DNA of 25,802 nt. It comes from a virus. Below the pieces are notes generated by a model, which saw nothing but the letters and a program-made list of their open reading frames with translations, made no database searches and was not told the DNA's origin. Positions 12,196 through 20,092 of the stretch are shown here, piece by piece. Every line of letters begins with the position of its first letter. Within the stretch, counting starts at the first letter, position 1. Position numbers and translations under genes: made by a program. Location of the stretch: the IMG/VR virus record IMGVR_UViG_3300030328_002956, positions 3,538 to 29,339 of that record, one strand, 5' to 3'.

Positions 12196-12804
12196 ATGGC
12201 AACAACAAAATTCACAATAGCAACACAGTCACTCTTAAAAATTGGTGGTAATCCAATCTCAAGTTTTGATGGAACAGATAGAGAATCAATTGTGGTATCT
12301 AATATGTACGATGACACTAAAAAGTCATTGTTGTATTACACATTTTGGAACTTTGCTACACAGAAAGCAACATTGTCAGCATTGGTAGAAACAATAACTG
12401 ATGCCAGTTACAACTATGTGTATCAATTACCAGGTGATTACATCAGAGTTAAAGGTATATTTGATACGGGAGGTGTTAAACACACTGACTATTCAGTAGA
12501 AAAGAATAAAATCTATGCAAATATTTCACCTTTAAACATTGAATACATTCAACTCAAAGATGAATCTGAATTTCCACCTTTCTTCACAGAAGTATTGATT
12601 GCGAAATTGGCTTACGAAATTTGCGAAGCAGTTACAGGTGTTGGAACATTACAAGACAGACTTGCACAAGACTATGAAAGAAAACTTAGAACAGCGAAAA
12701 CAGTTGATGGACAAGAAAATCCACCACGTAGTTTGCTTGATGAAGGTAGATTGGTCAGAGCAAGATCAGGTACAACAGGCACAGTAATATTTCCAAGGAG
12801 TTAA
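12196..12804 (+). CDS. Tail tubular protein A (T7 gp11-like)
   Basis: The 202-aa protein has the length and layout of T7 gp11: an N-terminal helix IATQSLLKIGGNPISSFDG, the block NMYDDTKKSLLYYTFWNFAT (residues 37-56), LPGDYIRVKGIF (about 79-90) and a helical part FFTEVLIAKLAYEICEAVTG (about 130-149), then a basic C-terminus. Gp11 forms a dodecameric adaptor under the portal that connects to the nozzle. The tail tubular B gene follows after four bases, as in T7. AAGGATC is the probable ribosome binding site, ten bases before the ATG. Confidence 0.88.
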   Translation: MATTKFTIATQSLLKIGGNPISSFDGTDRESIVVSNMYDDTKKSLLYYTFWNFATQKATLSALVETITDASYNYVYQLPGDYIRVKGIFDTGGVKHTDYSVEKNKIYANISPLNIEYIQLKDESEFPPFFTEVLIAKLAYEICEAVTGVGTLQDRLAQDYERKLRTAKTVDGQENPPRSLLDEGRLVRARSGTTGTVIFPRS

Positions 12805-12808
12805 TTAG

Positions 12809-14845
12809 ATGGCACAAATTAAAGTCGTCCAAAACTCTTTTACATCAGGTGAAGTAGGCGAGTATCTTGATGCAAGAGAAGACTTGGACATTTATACAAC
12901 TGGTGCAAAGACAGTTGAAAACTTTTTCGTATTACCACAAGGTGGTCTATTAAGAAGAACTGGTTTTGAATACCTTGCAGGAACAAACCTAACTGGAACA
13001 GATGAAAGTGCAACAGGTTTTATGAGCCACGCAAGATTGATTCCATTTAGATTTTCAACAGACCAAGAATATGTTTTGATTTTAGAAAGATCAGCGGCAG
13101 GTGATGGTAAGTTTCACGTTTACAAAAACGGAACTTATGCAACAACAGTAACAGATAGTTTATGTGGTTGGACTTCTGCTAACATCAATGAATGGCGATT
13201 TGCACAAACATTTGATACAATGATATTAGTACATCCAGACTATGCTCCTGTTCAGATAACAAGATCAACACACACTAATTGGTCAATAGCCGCTGTTACT
13301 CATAGTTTCTTACCATTAGCAAACTTTGACAATGGTATAACTTTAACACCAGGTGCAAAAACAGGAACAGGTATTACAATAACAGCATCAGCAGATCCAA
13401 GTTCACATTTTGCAAACAATGACTATGTTAGAATAAATGGTGGACTAGTAAAATTGACATCAGTTAGTTCATCAACAAGTATAACAGCAAACGTAGAAGA
13501 AGACTTAAACAGCACGTCGTTGTCAGGATCAACTGAATACCAACAAACGGCTTTTAGTGCAACTAAAGGTTATCCTAAATCAGTTACCTTTCATCAAAAC
13601 AGATTGATATACGGTGGTAGCAAAAACAAACCACAAACAATATTTGGATCACAAACAGGTGACTTCTTTAATTTTAAACCAACAGTGGCAACAGTTGATG
13701 GTTCAACTACAACAGGTTCAGTTACAGATGATAGTGCATTTGCATTTACAATTGGTGCAGATACTTCAAATGTAGTTAGACACGTTGTATCCAAACAAAC
13801 ATTATTCATTTTTACCAGTGATGGCGAATTTGAGATGACTGGTTCACCAGTGACTCCAACTAATGTTAATATTAGACTTCAGACCAAGTATGGTACTGTG
13901 GCTGGAGCACTGAACCCTACAACAGTTGACAACGAAGTACTATTTTGTAGTGCCAATGGTAGAGAACTTAGAGGTTTCGTGTTTGATTTCAACTCAGATT
14001 CCTTCTATGCGAAAAACTACACAATCATATCACACGATGTATTAAGCAATCCTCAAGATATTGCTTTTATGAGAGCCCACAGAAACACAAACCAAAACTA
14101 TGTGTTTGTTGTAAATGATGATGGTGAACTTGCAGTATTAGGTTTGAATGTAGAGAAACAGGTTGCTGGATGGTCAAGATTTAAAACAGATGGAAAATTT
14201 AAAAAAGTAGTTGCAGTTCACGATTCAGATACTGATCCAGAAACACAAAGATTGTATGCACTTGTAGAAAGAACAAGAAAAAAAGATGATGGTAATAGTA
14301 TTACTTGTTACCATTTAGAAAGATTAACTGAAGAATCAGTTTATCTAGATGGCTATATGACTAAGAACACAGGTAGTTCATTTAGCACAATTGGTTCAGC
14401 ACATCCATTTGCTAATCAAACAGTTAATATTGAAGCAGATGGTATAGTTCACGCAGATAAAACAGTAAGTTCATTTAGCAGTGGAGCAAATATAACACTA
14501 GATACAAGTTATAGTGATGTACACATAGGTAAAAATTTCACATCAACATTAAAAACATTAACACTTCCAGTAACAGCAAACGGAATCCCATATAGAGGTG
14601 AGCAGATAACCAAAATTAGTGCATTGGCGAATTTAAACAATACACAGGCTTTAAAAATTGACGGAACAGAGATTGATTTTAGATTTGCTGGACAGAATTT
14701 AGGAACAGCAATTAGTCCATTTACTGGAACAAAGAAAACTTTTGTAAGTGGTGTATCAACTGACCCATTTGTAACATTGACAGTGGACACACCTTTGAAA
14801 TCTACAATATTAGGAATCACAACAGAGGTCAAATTTGGACAATAA
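12809..14845 (+). CDS. Tail tubular protein B (T7 gp12-like nozzle)
   Basis: The 678-aa protein opens with the family signature VVQNSFTSGEVGEYLDARED, then YTTGAKTVENFFVLPQGGLL (residues 29-48) and RRTGFEYLAG, which is the conserved start of T7 gp12-type nozzle proteins. The body is beta-rich, with ATKGYPKSVTFHQNRLIYGG and PQTIFGSQTGDFFNF blocks shared by the family (propeller region), and an FTSDGEFEMTG segment. A hexamer forms the tail tip and gate for DNA exit. Its length (T7: 794 aa) is on the short side. Its TAA stop (14843-14845) is the first half of a TAAATA motif before the next gene. Confidence 0.9.
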   Translation: MAQIKVVQNSFTSGEVGEYLDAREDLDIYTTGAKTVENFFVLPQGGLLRRTGFEYLAGTNLTGTDESATGFMSHARLIPFRFSTDQEYVLILERSAAGDGKFHVYKNGTYATTVTDSLCGWTSANINEWRFAQTFDTMILVHPDYAPVQITRSTHTNWSIAAVTHSFLPLANFDNGITLTPGAKTGTGITITASADPSSHFANNDYVRINGGLVKLTSVSSSTSITANVEEDLNSTSLSGSTEYQQTAFSATKGYPKSVTFHQNRLIYGGSKNKPQTIFGSQTGDFFNFKPTVATVDGSTTTGSVTDDSAFAFTIGADTSNVVRHVVSKQTLFIFTSDGEFEMTGSPVTPTNVNIRLQTKYGTVAGALNPTTVDNEVLFCSANGRELRGFVFDFNSDSFYAKNYTIISHDVLSNPQDIAFMRAHRNTNQNYVFVVNDDGELAVLGLNVEKQVAGWSRFKTDGKFKKVVAVHDSDTDPETQRLYALVERTRKKDDGNSITCYHLERLTEESVYLDGYMTKNTGSSFSTIGSAHPFANQTVNIEADGIVHADKTVSSFSSGANITLDTSYSDVHIGKNFTSTLKTLTLPVTANGIPYRGEQITKISALANLNNTQALKIDGTEIDFRFAGQNLGTAISPFTGTKKTFVSGVSTDPFVTLTVDTPLKSTILGITTEVKFGQ

Positions 14846-14848
14846 ATA
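14843..14848 (+). promoter_or_regulatory. TAAATA motif overlapping the tail tubular B stop
   Basis: TAAATA starts with the stop codon of the nozzle gene and lies 27 bases before the ATG at 14870; AGCAAGGA follows as ribosome binding site. Same arrangement as at the terL stop (4916). Confidence 0.35.
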
Positions 14849-14869
14849 TTAGAAAGCAAGGAACTAACT

Positions 14870-15325
14870 ATGCCACAACTATTACCAGCATTACCAACAC
14901 TAGCACAAGTAGGAACAGCATTAACAACAGCGGCACCTTATATCGCGGCGGCTGGTTCTGTATATGCGGCAACTCAAAGTATGGCACTTGCAGAACAACA
15001 AGCAAACATAAGTCAATATCAGGCAAATCAATCAGCAACAGGTCTTAGTTTAAGAACAGAAGATAGAAAACGAAAGTTAAGAAGAACAGTTGGTGCACAA
15101 AGAGCCTTGTATTCATCAAGTGGTGTAGCATTAGAAGGAACACCAACAGATATATTTGCGGATACAGCCAGAGAGTTTGCATATGAAGATTATGCAGATA
15201 GATTTGACACTTATGCAGGTATGGGTAGCAAATATATGGAAGCAGATGCTTATAGAAGATCAGGTAGACAACAAGCATTTGGTAATTTGTTAGACTTTGG
15301 AATTAGTTGGGGGATGAGAGGATAA
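14870..15325 (+). CDS. Internal virion (ejection) protein, gp14-like
   Basis: The 151-aa protein begins with a hydrophobic Ala-rich stretch VGTALTTAAPYIAAAGSVYA (residues 14-33) that could insert in a membrane, then a helical middle and the block AQRALYSSSGVALEGTPTDI (76-95) followed by an acidic helix. The 'A-x-Y/F-x-x-S-G-V-x-x-x-G-S/T-P-x-x-x' block is typical of T7 gp14-type and other podovirus internal virion proteins. These are ejected first and form a channel in the outer membrane for DNA entry. The gene follows the nozzle gene and precedes the large ejection proteins, as expected. The stop overlaps the next ATG by one base. Confidence 0.78.
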   Translation: MPQLLPALPTLAQVGTALTTAAPYIAAAGSVYAATQSMALAEQQANISQYQANQSATGLSLRTEDRKRKLRRTVGAQRALYSSSGVALEGTPTDIFADTAREFAYEDYADRFDTYAGMGSKYMEADAYRRSGRQQAFGNLLDFGISWGMRG

Positions 15326-15462
15326 TGAGTTTTGATCAATGGTTCAAAAAAACATTTAACAAACAACCAAAAGATATTTTTTGGTATGATTTGGTAACTG
15401 TGTATCTTGATCAATATAAACGTGAAACAGGAGAAATGAACAATGCCAAAAGTAGGAAGTAA
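15325..15462 (+). CDS. Very small protein, 45 aa, unknown
   Basis: ATG at 15325 overlaps the previous stop by one base, and the frame runs 45 codons to TAA at 15460-15462. It begins MSFDQWFKKTFNKQPKDIFW and has an amphipathic aromatic N-terminal half and a basic end. GATGAGAGGATA before the ATG supplies a ribosome binding site. It overlaps the next small gene by 20 bases. Coding is supported by the coupled spacing and good translation signal; the family is not recognised. Confidence 0.55.
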   Translation: MSFDQWFKKTFNKQPKDIFWYDLVTVYLDQYKRETGEMNNAKSRK

Positions 15463-15553
15463 AAAATTTAGTTATACAAAAGCAGGAAAAAAGAAAGCCA
15501 AGTCTTATGCAAAGAAGACAGGTAAGAAAGTAAGTTACAGGAAAAAATATTAA
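15443..15553 (+). CDS. Very small Lys-rich protein, 36 aa
   Basis: ATG at 15443, preceded by AGGAGAAATGAACA (a good ribosome binding site), opens 36 codons. The product starts MPKVGSKKFSYTKAGKKKAK and is about 40 per cent Lys or Arg. From memory, peptides of the form MPKVG-KKFPYTxxGxxAAKxxAKKTGKKV recur beside internal virion genes in podoviruses. They may be packaged DNA-binding proteins; this is inference. The stop overlaps the ATG of the gp15-like gene by one base, so all three genes are coupled. Confidence 0.7.
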   Translation: MPKVGSKKFSYTKAGKKKAKSYAKKTGKKVSYRKKY

Positions 15554-18297
15554 TGGCAAAAATACCAACATATGAAAGCAGAAGAGTACCTAGTGGTAAT
15601 GTCTCAAGACCAAACTTACCAGATTATAGTGTTCAATTGGCACAAAAAGCCGTCAAGTATGCAAACAATGTTTTAGATAAACAAGCACAAGAAGAAGGTT
15701 TGCAAGAAGGTTTTGAAGCAGTAGAACAAGGTACTCAAACTATTGAACAAGCAGAACAAAAAAGTTCTCTTACAATAAGAGGCAAAGCATTTAAAACAGG
15801 TGCAAGAAATGCCTTTATTGCAAAAACAAAAACTGATTTAGAAAAACAATTAACTGAATTGTATGCAGACACAGAAGTAAATGCCAATTCAGAAATGTTT
15901 AATCAAAAAGTTTCTGAAATAAGAGAAGGTATTGTATCAAACACACCAAGTTCAATAGCACAGGTGTTGTTACCTGAAATTGATGGTGTGTTGGGAAAAT
16001 ATAGTAACCTAGTTTTAGCAAATGAAATAGAATTAGAAGATGCTAACAATACAGGTATTGAAATAGATAGATTATCTACAGTCCTTATACCAAGAATTGA
16101 AAGTGATCTAAACAAAGGACTTAATGTTGAAAATGATTTTGCAGAAAGTTTAGCAATATTAGAAGACTTATATAAAAGAAATAAAATTACTACTGAAGAT
16201 TATTTAAAAAATAAAAATACATTAGTTGGTAGTTTGATTACACCGATATTCAATAACAAATATAGAGCAGAAACAGACAAAGCAAAATTTTTAGAAGACT
16301 TGCAAAATCCAGACAGCGGAAAGATGGAAGAGGTAATGCAAGAGATTTATGATGTGTATGGTGATGAATATGAAAAAGTATTTGGTAAAGGAACGTTTCC
16401 AATTAACTTAGACATAGCATCACAAGAAGCAATAGTAAGTGCTATATCAAGTTCATTTAGTACTGAAAGTAAATTGTTCAAAGCAGAACTAAAACAATAC
16501 AAAACAAGTTCAACAACTAGAATTAGCACTATTGTATCTAATGGTGGTGACTTGGAAACAGAATTACCATTTGATCAATTAATGGAAGGTGCTGACAAGT
16601 ATATGGCTGATGAAGATTACAAACAATCACTGGCTTATACTTGGGAAAAAGGAAAAATAACTTCGCACTATACTAAAGGTATCAAAAATGAGACAATGTC
16701 AGGTATTGATGCCAAGTTAAAAGAGATTGATAACGAAATTGAAATAACATCAAAATTAACAGATGTAGATAGTCAAGTTAAACTTGAAGCATTAAATGAT
16801 GCCAAGATTGCATATCAAAAGAAACAGGTTGAGATTTACGAACAAGTAAACAAAGGCAACTCATATGCAGTAACAAGTATAGCATTTGAAAATTCAGGTT
16901 TATTTTTTAATCAAGATGGAACGGTAAGAGATGTGACAACAATGTCAGCAAGTGAATTATATGCAAGACGAGAACTTGTAGCAAATTATTTAGGTATAAA
17001 AAATGCAGAAAGTTTTAGTTTGTTTGATCAAAGTGAAATTGATTTTATGAAAGCAGATTTTACAAATGCAAATACACCACAAGAACTCGTCAATGCAGTG
17101 AACAATATAAAATTAATGGGTCAAGAGAACAACATTGATTTTATGGGTAAATTGGATTTAGATCCAGAACAAGAAGCATTATTTTTATTAGAAGGTGATG
17201 CAAATGCACAACTGTTTATGGCAGAAGCATTATTGTTAAATGAAGAAAACAAAGAACGAATTGGTGATAAGGCAAATGAAATAGATGACAAAGCATTAAG
17301 TTATATTAAACAAAAAAACATAACTGGATCACCTTTTGAAGAAAATAGAATTGCAGACATTTGGAGTACTTTATATGCACACGGGTTAGCCAAAGGTTAC
17401 AACAAAGACAAAGCAAGTAAAGTTGCAAATGAATACATTGAAAAAAGTTTTTATTTTAAAACTATTGAATTAGGAAGCAACGAACAAAATATGGCTTTTC
17501 CAAAAACAATGAATGAAGAAGACATAGACAACACTATTGGATACATCCAAGAAGTATTTGCAAATCCTGTTCGTTATGGATTGGACATACCATTAAATGT
17601 TAGTGCAGATGAAATCAATTTCAGTGATATGGTTATGCTTGAAAGAAACGGTGACTTTTTAGTTCCAACACAAAGAATAGAGTTTGCAGGTGGTAATTCA
17701 TTGACAGAAGCATTTAGTGGTTTCAGAATACAACACCCTAGTGAAACTGACAACGCCGCAGTAGAACTATTAAGAATAGCAGTACACCCTAATGACAGGG
17801 TGCAACCAGACCAAGATGCACCTTCACATTGGGCTTTTGCAATAGAGTCAACAGATGAAAAAAGTGCAAACAAGTTAGTTAAAAAAGATCTAAAAGTATT
17901 TGGTGTAACAACAGGCGAAACTGTAACTGAAGAAAGTTATCAAAATTTTGTTCAACATTATTTCAATATTGCAGATGAATATGGTTACAAAGAAAAAGTA
18001 GATGAGTTTGCAACAAACATAGCAGGTAACTTTGCAGACCAAAAAGCAATTACAGGTATTGTTGTAAAAAATATTGCTAATGCAAACAGTTGGACTGAAG
18101 ATGAGTTTGAATACCTATCACAGTTTTCATCACTAGATGCATTAAAAGATGAAAATGTCAGAAATTATGTGATGGCAGAATGGGACACAATATTAGTTGG
18201 TGGTGGCTATGCAACACTAAGAACAGGAAAAAAATTATCACCTCTTGCTTCATTATACGCACTTGTTGAAGAAGCACAAGAACAATTGGAGGGATAA
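15553..18297 (+). CDS. Internal virion (ejection) protein, gp15-like
   Basis: The 914-aa protein starts MAKIPTYESRRVPSGNVSRP and is largely helical, with long charged helices (for example residues 40-90 and 350-400), matching the N-terminal layout of T7 gp15-type internal core proteins. Acidic residues dominate and there is no membrane segment or recognisable enzyme motif; I see no lytic transglycosylase signature. Gp15-like proteins stack in the capsid core and, after ejection, build a tube across the periplasm. T7 gp15 is 747 aa, so this is longer. It lies three bases before the next ejection gene. AGGAAAAAATATTA precedes the ATG. Confidence 0.72.
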   Translation: MAKIPTYESRRVPSGNVSRPNLPDYSVQLAQKAVKYANNVLDKQAQEEGLQEGFEAVEQGTQTIEQAEQKSSLTIRGKAFKTGARNAFIAKTKTDLEKQLTELYADTEVNANSEMFNQKVSEIREGIVSNTPSSIAQVLLPEIDGVLGKYSNLVLANEIELEDANNTGIEIDRLSTVLIPRIESDLNKGLNVENDFAESLAILEDLYKRNKITTEDYLKNKNTLVGSLITPIFNNKYRAETDKAKFLEDLQNPDSGKMEEVMQEIYDVYGDEYEKVFGKGTFPINLDIASQEAIVSAISSSFSTESKLFKAELKQYKTSSTTRISTIVSNGGDLETELPFDQLMEGADKYMADEDYKQSLAYTWEKGKITSHYTKGIKNETMSGIDAKLKEIDNEIEITSKLTDVDSQVKLEALNDAKIAYQKKQVEIYEQVNKGNSYAVTSIAFENSGLFFNQDGTVRDVTTMSASELYARRELVANYLGIKNAESFSLFDQSEIDFMKADFTNANTPQELVNAVNNIKLMGQENNIDFMGKLDLDPEQEALFLLEGDANAQLFMAEALLLNEENKERIGDKANEIDDKALSYIKQKNITGSPFEENRIADIWSTLYAHGLAKGYNKDKASKVANEYIEKSFYFKTIELGSNEQNMAFPKTMNEEDIDNTIGYIQEVFANPVRYGLDIPLNVSADEINFSDMVMLERNGDFLVPTQRIEFAGGNSLTEAFSGFRIQHPSETDNAAVELLRIAVHPNDRVQPDQDAPSHWAFAIESTDEKSANKLVKKDLKVFGVTTGETVTEESYQNFVQHYFNIADEYGYKEKVDEFATNIAGNFADQKAITGIVVKNIANANSWTEDEFEYLSQFSSLDALKDENVRNYVMAEWDTILVGGGYATLRTGKKLSPLASLYALVEEAQEQLEG

Positions 18298-18300
18298 TAT

Positions 18301-20088
18301 ATGGTGCAAAGATATCAAGTAGGTTGGGTTCCACAAACTAGACAAAACTTACCAGTTCCAAAAGCAGGTGTTTTAGAAAATCTATCTTCAGCATTCAGTA
18401 GTGGATTAAATGAAAGATGGGTAGCACAAGGCCAAGATGCTTACACAGAGTGGAAAGCAAATCAAAGCAATCAAATAATACCAGAAGCGGAATGGAATAG
18501 TTCAAACATATATTGGCGAAAAGGTATTGATTGGACTCCTAATATGACTTTAGACAAAGCAAAGATTATGTCTCAAGTGTATGATGATGATCAAAAATAT
18601 CTTGATCTACAAGAAAGAACAGGATTCGTAGGTGATGCTTTAAGAGGTACAACTTGGTTTACTACAATGTTAGTTGCAGATGAAATAAATTTAATTCCAT
18701 TTGTAGGACAGTTGGCCAAAGGTGCACAATTAATAAAAGCAGGTTCAAGATTGTCCGCACTAGCAAAAGCAGATGTTGTAGGTAGAGTATTACCTAAAGC
18801 AGTTAAAACAGGCGGTATAACAGAAGCAGTTGCAAGAGCCAGTGTGTATGGGGCAGGATTTGCAGGTATTGAAAGTTTTGCATTAATGCCAGCGGCTGAA
18901 AGAGCCAGAAGAAATGCAGATGTGTCAGCACTACAACAATGGGGCAACTTTGCTATGGGAACAGTATTAGCAGGTGCACTTGGTGGTGGCGGTTTTTGGT
19001 TAGGTAAAAAGTTATCTAATAAAGGTAAAGACAATATAAGAAAATTAAATCAAGATGAAGTTAATGGTTCTATAACATCTAACACAGCAAAAACAATTAT
19101 TAAGACAAGAGATAAAATTAACAAATTAAATGCAAGAGAAGAAATTGTCGATGATTTGGATATGCCAGACATTGATAAAAATGATTTTGGTAATGCAAAC
19201 ATTGATAGAAACACAGGTAAGAAAAGTTTTGAAATAAATGGTGCAACAACAAACAATCCACAAGCACCAATTAAAGCAACAACAAATGCAACAACAGGTA
19301 CAGTTACTTTAACAGTTACCAAAGACAGTTTAGAATTTGTTATTAGAGCATTACAAAATACATTAAGTGAACCAACAGTTAATATCAAGATAGCAGGTAA
19401 AAGAGCCAAAACATTTACTAAAGAACAATTACAAGATGTTGATTTTGTTTTAAATGCATTTAAAGTTGCACCAAAATTACAAACAAAAGCAACAAAATTA
19501 ATTGTAGTTGATGTAGATGGCAAACCAATTGGTTTTAGAAACAATATAAAAACAGATGAAACTATTGCTTACATAAAAAATGAACAAGGCAAGTATGTTG
19601 CACAATCAGTTGATGACAGTAGAAAATTATTAGTTGCGGCAATAACACAAAATCCAAAACTAAAAGCAAAATTATTAGATCAAGTTGGCAAGCCAGTTGT
19701 TCAACCAACAAAAACAAAACAAGATATTGAACCACAAGGTCAAAAAGAAACTTATGACATTGAAAACAATCACAAAGATAAAACACACGAAGAAGTTGCA
19801 GATGATTTAACTTCAGAAGGTTACAGAAATATCAAAACAACTGATGAACTTACAACGTTACCAAATACAATAGGTGTAAGAAATAGAGTTGTTAAAGCGG
19901 CCAACAATGGACAAACAACAGTCAAAGCAACAAGGTATGACCAAGATGGTAACAAAGTTGTTGTTGATAAAGACATAAGTGAAACGACAGCAGTAATGAA
20001 AGAATTCAATGATGAAGTTGATGTATTAAAACAAATGGAATCAAAATTAGAAGATGTAACAACTTGTATGTTAACATCAGTAGGATAA
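18301..20088 (+). CDS. Internal virion protein, probable first part of a gp16-like pair
   Basis: The 595-aa protein begins MVQRYQVGWVPQTRQNLPVP, then has ordered helical segments (KAKIMSQVYDDDQKYLDLQE, residues 86-105) and a hydrophobic, glycine-rich stretch FAMGTVLAGALGGGGFWLGK (217-236) that could enter a membrane. From about 240 on it is Lys/Asn/Asp/Thr-rich and probably extended. Position between a gp15-like protein and a second large internal protein suggests an ejection role corresponding to the N-terminal part of T7 gp16 (1318 aa). No catalytic transglycosylase motif was found. It is four bases from the next gene. Confidence 0.62.
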   Translation: MVQRYQVGWVPQTRQNLPVPKAGVLENLSSAFSSGLNERWVAQGQDAYTEWKANQSNQIIPEAEWNSSNIYWRKGIDWTPNMTLDKAKIMSQVYDDDQKYLDLQERTGFVGDALRGTTWFTTMLVADEINLIPFVGQLAKGAQLIKAGSRLSALAKADVVGRVLPKAVKTGGITEAVARASVYGAGFAGIESFALMPAAERARRNADVSALQQWGNFAMGTVLAGALGGGGFWLGKKLSNKGKDNIRKLNQDEVNGSITSNTAKTIIKTRDKINKLNAREEIVDDLDMPDIDKNDFGNANIDRNTGKKSFEINGATTNNPQAPIKATTNATTGTVTLTVTKDSLEFVIRALQNTLSEPTVNIKIAGKRAKTFTKEQLQDVDFVLNAFKVAPKLQTKATKLIVVDVDGKPIGFRNNIKTDETIAYIKNEQGKYVAQSVDDSRKLLVAAITQNPKLKAKLLDQVGKPVVQPTKTKQDIEPQGQKETYDIENNHKDKTHEEVADDLTSEGYRNIKTTDELTTLPNTIGVRNRVVKAANNGQTTVKATRYDQDGNKVVVDKDISETTAVMKEFNDEVDVLKQMESKLEDVTTCMLTSVG

Positions 20089-20092
20089 TATT

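Noticed and set aside
19050-19544. Leftward 164-codon frame inside the 595-aa internal virion gene
   Set aside because: Antisense shadow of a low-complexity A-rich gene; hydrophobic composition is a by-product of the complement.
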